DNA of 33,066 bases from a virus. Location: positions 1 to 33,066 of the IMG/VR virus record IMGVR_UViG_3300043392_000025, one strand, 5' to 3'. The notes beneath the pieces are model-generated. The model made no database searches. It was not told where the DNA came from and saw only the letters and a program-made list of their open reading frames with translations. Of the stretch, positions 31,264 through 33,066 are shown in pieces (position 1 is the stretch's first letter; every line of letters begins with the position of its first letter). A program made the translations under genes and the position numbers.

Positions 31264-31527
31264 TTAATAAAAGAGAAAAATCATGGTTAAAAAATTTCCG
31301 ACTTGCTTTGTTGCCACCAGGTGAGGTGTCACGCCTGGATCATGTGGCTTAAATTCAAAGCCAGAATCCATGAGATTGTTATAAATTTGATCCGAGAATG
31401 TAAAATTTATCGTGATCATATTATTGTAAATTGACACACTTTTCGCCTCCGACAAATCAAGTTTATATTCCTGGGCTTTTGAGATTAGTCCATCTAATAG
31501 ACTGATCCCGGTTTGTATTGCTGACAT
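31264..31527 (-). CDS. Hypothetical early protein, 87 residues
   Basis: Not recognised. A mixed alpha/beta protein with FEFKPHDPGVTPHL and a hydrophobic C-terminus (NFLTMIFLFY). One-base gap to the next gene and nine bases from the SSB-like gene stop to its start, consistent with one operon. Confidence 0.7.
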   Translation of the reverse strand: MSAIQTGISLLDGLISKAQEYKLDLSEAKSVSIYNNMITINFTFSDQIYNNLMDSGFEFKPHDPGVTPHLVATKQVGNFLTMIFLFY

Positions 31528-31536
31528 ATTGATTGA

Positions 31537-32184
31537 TTAAAAAGGTAGTCCATCCTCTTCCTCTTCGGCCGGAAGAGTGGCCATCGCATCCTCAACATGT
31601 GCGACTGGTGCATTTGATTTCATCGCCTGGTATTCCGCAGATGATGCGATCTTATCTTTGATAAAATCTGGGAATGTCGCAAAGATCAAAGGATCAAACT
31701 GATTCACTGAAAACACTACCGAAGGATTCACCTGCGGAGGAACCTCCATCCCTTTCATAACCTTACCGATTCCAGAGATCTCTGCGTAGGTCTTACCGGT
31801 CGCAGATGTTTTGTGACTGATCGTGATCATGCACGGGGCACCCACCAGTTTTACAATGTCAAAGGATTGTCGTTCTGCCTCTGATAATGCGACACCTCTC
31901 CAAGAGTTAAGGAATTTCAAAAGGTTGGACTTGTCTGACAATGACAAAGTGAACTCCTTTGAGATCACGCAAGGTTGCTCTCCGTTCTCTTCTTTGAACA
32001 CCTTCAATTCCGTAGGCAATTCGAATGTAAGGCGGACCTTATTCATGAGTTTGGTTTCACCCAGGTACTCCTCCTTCAATGTGCCCAGATGGACCATTGA
32101 ATAACACCGGCCGAAATAAGTTCCTGCCTCGATTGGTTCTGATTGTGATCCTCCTTTTGAGGATGCGATGATTGATACTGACAT
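31537..32184 (-). CDS. SSB-like single-stranded DNA-binding protein
   Basis: A 215-residue protein. Its core (GTYFGRCYSMVHLGTL, NKVRLTFELPTE, SKEFTLSLSDKSNLLKFL, APCMITISHKTSATGKTYAE) is beta-rich, as expected of an OB fold, and it matches a phage-specific SSB-like family in layout. The C-terminus, AEEEEDGLPF, mirrors the acidic tip of bacterial SSB (DDDIPF), which recruits host replication and repair proteins. It would protect single-stranded DNA and attract host machinery. Confidence 0.75.
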   Translation of the reverse strand: MSVSIIASSKGGSQSEPIEAGTYFGRCYSMVHLGTLKEEYLGETKLMNKVRLTFELPTELKVFKEENGEQPCVISKEFTLSLSDKSNLLKFLNSWRGVALSEAERQSFDIVKLVGAPCMITISHKTSATGKTYAEISGIGKVMKGMEVPPQVNPSVVFSVNQFDPLIFATFPDFIKDKIASSAEYQAMKSNAPVAHVEDAMATLPAEEEEDGLPF

Positions 32185-32188
32185 GATT

Positions 32189-32320
32189 CTACTGGTTTAA
32201 AATGATTGGTAAAATGAAAAAATAAAACAAAACAAAGATTGCCGTGATGGCGATAGTCAAAGGCAGTCCTTCCGGATCCTCCTGGTGATACTGCTTGATA
32301 ATGTTGAAAATTTTACGCAT
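32189..32320 (-). CDS. Small membrane peptide, 43 residues
   Basis: From ATG at 32320: a charged N-terminal half (RKIFNIIKQYHQEDPEGLP) followed by one strong transmembrane segment of about 20 residues (TIAITAIFVLFYFFILPII). The stop lies four bases before the SSB-like start and a TTTAACCC motif lies nine bases before the start. Size and position suggest an early host-membrane modulator; it may be an immunity or exclusion factor, but that is a guess. Confidence 0.65.
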   Translation of the reverse strand: MRKIFNIIKQYHQEDPEGLPLTIAITAIFVLFYFFILPIILNQ

Positions 32321-32371
32321 GATTTTGTTGGGTTAAAATTGCCAGGGGATCCGCCCTGGCTCGGTATATTT

Positions 32372-32584
32372 TTAAGACAATTTGAAAAATCTATTATCAT
32401 TTCTGAATGAAACATAAAAACTTTTTGAATTACCATACAAAGATGAAGGTGTCCCATAAAGTCCGACACCATTCCAGAAATTTGCAATTAAGATCAATTC
32501 TGTTTTTTTATTTGAAGGAATTAATTTTTTAAAATTCGAACCTTTGATGAATTTGTTCGCCATTGAAATTGATAAGTTTTCCAT
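32372..32584 (-). CDS. Small hypothetical protein, 70 residues, first gene of the early operon
   Basis: Not recognised. MENLSISMANKFIKGSNFKK, then a strand-rich C-terminus with NGVGLYGTPSSLYG and FYVSFRNDN. I chose the ATG at 32584 since the other copy of this region (left end) has one T fewer just upstream, which would break the longer frame from 32629. It lies about 40 bases downstream of the promoter, making it the first protein made from this unit. Confidence 0.65.
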   Translation of the reverse strand: MENLSISMANKFIKGSNFKKLIPSNKKTELILIANFWNGVGLYGTPSSLYGNSKSFYVSFRNDNRFFKLS

Positions 32585-32626
32585 GATTTTTACGGGTTTT
32601 TTTTTAGTAGCACACTGACTACCTGA

Positions 32627-32634
32627 CAAAGGTA
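32627..32634 (-). promoter_or_regulatory. Bacteroidota-type promoter -7 box (right copy)
   Basis: The same TACCTTTG (TAnnTTTG) box as at 149-156, about 42 bases before the ATG at 32584. This copy is the one that drives the early genes in the window. It is unchanged between the two diverged copies. Confidence 0.6.
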
Positions 32635-32698
32635 TAAATAAAATTCAATATGAAAAACTTTTTAATAAAAATTTTAAAAGTTTTTTTTTCTGGACCAA

Positions 32699-32726
32699 AA
32701 AGATGGGGGACAAAATCCCCCTCTTT
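32699..32726 (-). terminator. Rho-independent terminator (right copy)
   Basis: Same hairpin as at 220-247; the stem bases are conserved although neighbouring positions differ between copies, which supports a functional role in ending the transcript before the early promoter. Confidence 0.75.
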
Positions 32727-32771
32727 AATCATTTTTAACCCGTATTACCATAAAATAACCCCCAAAACTAA

Positions 32772-33066
32772 TCAAAAAATATGTGTGATCCTTGCCACTT
32801 GCCCAAATTGTTTATTATGAATGAACCCCTCGCAGGCTTTGGTCGATGTATATCCGTTCCGATGGTGCCAGGAATCGGTCCCAGATGGCGATCTCAGCGA
32901 CTCGACACAGATCCCGTTTATATCCTTTGAGACTTTGTGATGTAGGTGATGGGAATAAACATACCGGTGTTTAGTCTGTGACCATTCGATCGGTGCCTCA
33001 GTGGCCATCAACAGAGGCAGGTCGGTAGTCTTGGCCCCATCGCCGTGTGTGGTCCCGATTAGGTTG
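32772..33066 (-). CDS. Metallophosphoesterase, C-terminal part (second-strain copy)
   Basis: The last 98 codons of the gene at 293-1411, continuing past the window edge. It keeps GTTHGD and the SHHLHH motif. Over the shared part only Val/Ile exchanges change the protein although many third positions differ, as expected from strain divergence under selection and not from sequencing error. Confidence 0.85.
   Translation of the reverse strand, partial: NLIGTTHGDGAKTTDLPLLMATEAPIEWSQTKHRYVYSHHLHHKVSKDINGICVESLRSPSGTDSWHHRNGYTSTKACEGFIHNKQFGQVARITHIF

Larger units (their letters stand above)
32478..33066. repeat. Right copy of diverged end repeat
   Basis: The counterpart of 1-587, offset 32477 before and 32479 after the two T-run length differences. 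See the left copy for interpretation; the genome unit is about 32.48 kb. Confidence 0.9.

Noticed and set aside
1-33066. Prophage or temperate lifestyle
   Set aside because: No integrase, excisionase or repressor was recognised, and the map closes as a free phage genome.

Overview
The window is an essentially complete genome of a small tailed phage (Caudoviricetes, probably a siphovirus because no sheath or contractile baseplate genes are seen). The host is very probably a member of the Bacteroidota. Evidence for that host: start codons are preceded by A-rich leaders instead of Shine-Dalgarno sites, a perfect TAnnTTTG -7 box lies at the head of the transcription unit, and the structural proteins are of types I associate with flavobacterial/Bacteroidetes phages. 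Every supported gene is on the minus strand, so the biological order runs from high to low coordinates. Bases 1-587 recur at 32478-33066 with two 1-base length differences and a scatter of mostly synonymous substitutions. The sequence is therefore a circular map of about 32.48 kb whose two ends derive from two related strains.

Layout in transcription order. (1) Origin of transcription at the junction: a terminator hairpin (copies at 220-247 and 32699-32726) followed by a promoter (149-156 / 32627-32634). (2) Early/replication block, 32584 down to about 25000: a 70-residue unknown protein, a 43-residue membrane peptide, an SSB-like protein with an acidic tail, small unknowns, a Lin1244/Lin1753-type replication protein whose leader can form a pseudoknot, an adenine methyltransferase broken by an A8 tract, a zinc-ribbon protein, a VRR-NUC nuclease, small unknowns, an odd tRNA-Leu-like gene, a DUF3310 protein and a sigma-like regulator. 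(3) Middle: two small proteins and a GT-B glycosyltransferase. (4) Packaging and tail: terminase small and large subunits, a tail assembly chaperone with a -1 frameshift site, a tail-completion-like protein, two tail proteins and the tape measure protein. (5) Head: XkdF-like protease, scaffold, major capsid protein, a tube-like protein, a small protein, portal and head-tail connector. (6) Fibre and modification block: a very long collagen-like fibre, a 139-residue unknown, a prolyl-hydroxylase-like 2OG-Fe(II) oxygenase, an S74 self-cleaving fibre, a poly-threonine linker protein and a GT-A-like glycosyltransferase. (7) Lysis: holin candidate, M15 peptidase endolysin and spanin-like membrane proteins in tight overlaps, then a small unknown and a metallophosphoesterase that ends at the terminator.

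No integrase, repressor, DNA polymerase or helicase was recognised. The phage looks virulent and dependent on host replication machinery. The most interesting features are as follows: a possible virion-modification cassette (Gly-Pro-Thr collagen, oxygenase, glycosyltransferase, oligo-Thr linkers); a near-ideal U9 frameshift signal in the tail chaperone; a strong excess of GATC and of the octamer GCCTCCGC/GCGGAGGC, broken by GATC-free islands; a pseudoknot leader ahead of the replication gene; and a TTTAACCC leader motif in front of five early genes.
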